From the IMG/VR virus record IMGVR_UViG_3300025872_000070, positions 1 through 55,668 of that record: 55,668 bases of DNA, one strand, 5' to 3'. Both the position numbers and the translations under genes were made by a program. Of the stretch, positions 53,703 to 55,668 are shown in pieces. The DNA is from a virus. The first letter of the stretch is position 1, and each line of letters begins with the position of its first letter. Under the pieces are notes generated by a model. It did not search any database and was not told the DNA's origin. It worked only from the letters and a program-made list of their open reading frames with translations.

Positions 53703-54531
53703 CATTATCAGGTTCATCATTATCTTGGGGGTCAGCCACTTTAGAACCTCCTATAGTTGTTACAGATTCAGTAGTACTTGCAAAAACGTATTTTCCAGCA
53801 TCTGAGTCCCAACGTGGAGTTTCTCCTCGTGCAATTGCTTCAAGGTATTCCTCAGGTTTTTTTGAATAAACATCCGCCCAAGTCATAGTATCTTCAACCC
53901 AAGATTTTGAAGTTTCTTTATCTTTATGAACTGGTGATGGGTCATCATACATTACGGTCTGGATTACCGTATAGTACGCTCCTTTTGGAGTTTTAGCTTT
54001 AGTGAGTTCAAGAATAATATCACGTCCTGTTTCTGCATCGGTGATATCACCCTTTTGTCTCCATATTGGAATAATTTTATCTAAGATACCTTCGTTTTTA
54101 TAGTTGTGTTTAAACCTCCAAAACTTAGGTCCATCTTGTTCATTGTCTCGGTCAATAACTTTTACAATATAAAATTTACGTGGTTTATATTGTTTTGCCA
54201 GTTCTTTATCTGACTCTTTACCAGTAGACATAAGTTCTTCATAAACTTCAGATAATGGTGAACGTTGATTATCGTTCTTACCTGGGTCATAAAACTTTTG
54301 CCATTTACCATCCACTTGTACTTCGTGAAACCAAACTTCTTTGAATGGCGAACTTCCATCTGGAGTAGGAAGAATTCGTAATCTTCGTTGAGCTTGTTTT
54401 TCACTTTCTTTGAGGATTGCCGCAAAGTATTTTTTCATTCTGTCTTCTTGAGACATTTTGTAAGGTGATGAAGCACCTTGTTTCGATTGTTCGTACTGCG
54501 AAAGTACTGCGTCTAAGGAATTTGTCGCCAT
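53689..54531 (-). CDS. 32: single-stranded DNA-binding protein, T4 gp32-like
   Basis: 280 aa. The N-terminal region (MATNSLDAVLSQYEQSKQGA) would mediate cooperative binding. The OB-fold core has RRLRILPTPDGSSPFKEVWF, FYIVKVIDRD and PKFWRFKHNYKNEGILDKI. The C-terminus is acidic and ends DNDEPDNDLPF, the hallmark tail of phage SSBs used to recruit partners. The zinc site of T4 gp32 is not evident. Driven by a TTG-N20-TATATTTG promoter, with a terminator just upstream, so it heads the replication operon. Confidence 0.9.
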   Translation of the reverse strand: MATNSLDAVLSQYEQSKQGASSPYKMSQEDRMKKYFAAILKESEKQAQRRLRILPTPDGSSPFKEVWFHEVQVDGKWQKFYDPGKNDNQRSPLSEVYEELMSTGKESDKELAKQYKPRKFYIVKVIDRDNEQDGPKFWRFKHNYKNEGILDKIIPIWRQKGDITDAETGRDIILELTKAKTPKGAYYTVIQTVMYDDPSPVHKDKETSKSWVEDTMTWADVYSKKPEEYLEAIARGETPRWDSDAGKYVFASTTESVTTIGGSKVADPQDNDEPDNDLPF

Positions 54532-54559
54532 ATTATATATTTTTAGTTAATTAATAAAA

Positions 54560-54590
54560 CAAATATAAAACTATGATAGGATATAGTCAA
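54560..54590 (-). promoter_or_regulatory. Bacteroidota-type promoter TTG-N20-TATATTTG ahead of gp32
   Basis: On the leftward strand TTG (54588-54590), then 20 nt, then TATATTTG (54560-54567), 28 nt before the gp32 ATG. It matches the host-type consensus TTG ... TANNTTTG and has the same spacing as the copy at 8683-8713. Confidence 0.72.
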
Positions 54591-54614
54591 ATAAAAAAGG
54601 GTCTTTTCAGACCC
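54591..54614 (-). terminator. rho-independent terminator upstream of gp32
   Basis: Leftward strand: GGGTCT-GAAA-AGACCC followed by TTTTTTAT. A compact GC-rich stem with a U-run directly after the 54621-55268 gene; it isolates that transcript from the gp32 operon. Confidence 0.88.
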
Positions 54615-54620
54615 ATTTGA

Positions 54621-55268
54621 TTAAATATTGGTAAAGGTGTCACCTTCGAAGTTTCTAAAACTTCTTTTGATTTCTGCCGGAGAATAATCTTCAACATCAT
54701 CTTTAGTAAGAATATATTGTTCTTTTCCTGACTTTTCAAAATCCGATTCTTTATCGTGAAAGAAATCAGTTAGTTTTTGATTGTATGGTCCTGAATCTAA
54801 TGTTCTTAATTCCATTTTTTCTTCAGGAGATTTAATTCTATATTTTTCAACTTTCATTTCTAATGAATTTAATTTATCCATTATTTTATCCATATCTGAA
54901 AGTTTTTGTTCTAAGTTGTTCAAAGATTTAAAAAGATTATCAAAGTAGTCATCTTGTTTTGTTTGTATATTTTTTTGAGATTTCACTAAATCTGTAACTT
55001 CGATTTCTTTTTTGTTTTTTGATTCATCACCAACTTTTTCTACGTCCTTGTCAGTATCCAAATCAACTTTTTCAGGTTCTTTGGTATCTGTTGGAGGTGT
55101 TGGTGTATCAGTTGGAGCTGGTGCCGGAGCATCTGTTGTAGGTGCCGGTGGTGGAGTTGCTCCTTCATCACCTGTAGGTAATGGTGGTGGAGCGTCTTGT
55201 TCAGATATATAAGTGTTTATTTTATTATATCTGTTTATTTCATCTAAAATTTTAACATCTATTTTCAT
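54621..55268 (-). CDS. Pro-rich and coiled-coil protein, probable virion or core protein, 215 aa
   Basis: The N-terminus (MKIDVKILDEINRYNKINTY) is helical; ISEQDAPPPLPTG follows. Residues about 25-70 are Ala/Pro/Thr-rich, about 95-150 coiled coil (LFKSLNNLEQKLSDMDKIMD), and the end is folded (LTKDDVEDYSPAEIKRSF). Such an N-terminal helix followed by ISE-Q could be a prohead-protease-processed targeting peptide, since T4 protease cuts after I/L-x-E, but this is inference. It ends at a strong terminator. Confidence 0.65.
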   Translation of the reverse strand: MKIDVKILDEINRYNKINTYISEQDAPPPLPTGDEGATPPPAPTTDAPAPAPTDTPTPPTDTKEPEKVDLDTDKDVEKVGDESKNKKEIEVTDLVKSQKNIQTKQDDYFDNLFKSLNNLEQKLSDMDKIMDKLNSLEMKVEKYRIKSPEEKMELRTLDSGPYNQKLTDFFHDKESDFEKSGKEQYILTKDDVEDYSPAEIKRSFRNFEGDTFTNI

Positions 55269-55272
55269 AGGA

Positions 55273-55497
55273 TTATCCGTTTAAAAGTTGTTTAACTCCG
55301 TGTAAAGTTTCAACCTGAATTTTTTTATTTGTTTTTAACGTATTATCAACTCTTTCAATCAAACCATCTTTCATTCTAACGATATAACATTCACCAGTAT
55401 CTAAATCACATACTTGTTTAGAACCATCACCCAAATCTTTTTCGGTGTGTCTGATGTTTTTGCCTAAATAATTGTCTAATAATAATTTTACGTTCAT
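55273..55497 (-). CDS. hypothetical protein, 74 aa
   Basis: Begins MNVKLLLDNYLGKNIRHTEK, has a beta-hairpin-like centre with two cysteines (KQVCDLDTGECYIVRMKDGL) and ends VETLHGVKQLLNG. No family recognised. It starts 10 nt after a TATTTATA motif and ends 4 nt before the 215-aa gene, so the two probably form one transcript. Confidence 0.65.
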   Translation of the reverse strand: MNVKLLLDNYLGKNIRHTEKDLGDGSKQVCDLDTGECYIVRMKDGLIERVDNTLKTNKKIQVETLHGVKQLLNG

Positions 55498-55507
55498 AAC
55501 TTTTTTT

Positions 55508-55515
55508 TATAAATA
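55508..55515 (-). promoter_or_regulatory. TATTTATA motif, candidate phage promoter
   Basis: TATTTATA on the leftward strand, 10 nt before the ATG at 55497. Confidence 0.45.
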
Positions 55516-55534
55516 TATCGAAATCTGGTAAAAT

Positions 55535-55668
55535 TTACACTGATAACTCATCATATAAAATCAAAGCTTTTTTAACTTTTTCTTTTATATATTGTGTATC
55601 TAATCCTGGGCCTACAGGTGCACCTTTAGATGCCACATTTTTAGTCCAAAGGTCAGTTAATTTATCTA
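55535..55668 (-). CDS. partial gene, C-terminal 44 residues
   Basis: An open leftward frame enters from the window edge and ends with TAA at 55535-55537. The visible residues include KNVASKGAPVGPGLDTQYIK and the C-terminus KKALILYDELSV, a polar loop followed by a helix. The gene is truncated by the window, not by mutation, as far as can be seen. No function can be assigned from this piece. Confidence 0.6.
   Translation of the reverse strand, partial: DKLTDLWTKNVASKGAPVGPGLDTQYIKEKVKKALILYDELSV

Noticed and set aside
1-55668. tRNA genes, insertion sequences, integrase or attachment sites
   Set aside because: No cloverleaf, transposase, integrase or flanking direct repeats were recognised by reading; a dedicated tRNA scan was not possible.

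Overview
The window is a dense, AT-rich stretch of a large tailed phage of the T4-like contractile-tail (myovirus) kind. It carries recognisable relatives of T4 gp6, gp25, gp32, gp41, gp46, gp47, gp61, UvsX, RNase H, NrdA and NrdB. Several independent signals point to a host in the Bacteroidota, most likely a flavobacterium-like organism: SprB-type repeats in virion proteins, a Bacteroidota-type histone H1-like protein, a primary-type sigma factor, a signal peptide ending AFSQ, and two matches to the Bacteroidota promoter TTG-N20-TANNTTTG. No capsid, terminase, portal or DNA polymerase gene lies in the window, so it is a fragment of a larger genome. No tRNA genes were recognised.

Layout. (1) 25-18318, leftward: small unknown genes and a histone H1-like gene; two putative virion or core proteins; a lysis-like group (overlapping spanin-like pair, amidase-fold protein, membrane proteins); a sigma factor; gp46; small conserved phage genes; a cysteine synthase; a gp47 gene apparently split by a homing endonuclease; a PD-(D/E)XK nuclease; a primase; and an RHH-HNH gene pair. 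(2) 18440-26321, rightward: Thr/Pro-repeat fibre or adhesin proteins, a jelly-roll-like fibre tip candidate, an SprB-repeat protein, a large fibre/baseplate protein and a RuvC-like resolvase, with one tiny leftward gene inside. (3) 26330-44768, leftward: an 18-kb baseplate/tail operon from gp25 and gp6 through a 1763-aa protein with a hydrophobic multi-helix core to a 1016-aa SprB-repeat protein. (4) 44876-54531, leftward: a replication and nucleotide operon (gp32, UvsX, RNase H, DnaB-like helicase, NrdB, NrdA) with two HNH endonucleases inserted. It is bounded by a host-like promoter at 54560-54590 and a rho-independent terminator at 44803-44831. (5) 54621-55668: two small genes and one gene cut by the window edge.

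Regulation. Two host-like promoters drive probable early genes (gp32, and the gene ahead of the sigma factor). A second motif, TATTTAT followed by A, T or G on the coding strand, sits just ahead of about sixteen genes on both strands. These are mostly virion genes plus the HNH endonucleases, so it is a good candidate for the phage late promoter. Upstream of the HNH gene at 53084-53629 a 14-bp inverted repeat would hide the start codon in read-through mRNA but not in mRNA started at the motif inside the loop. This is the logic known for T4 I-TevI, and it is the most interesting signal I found.
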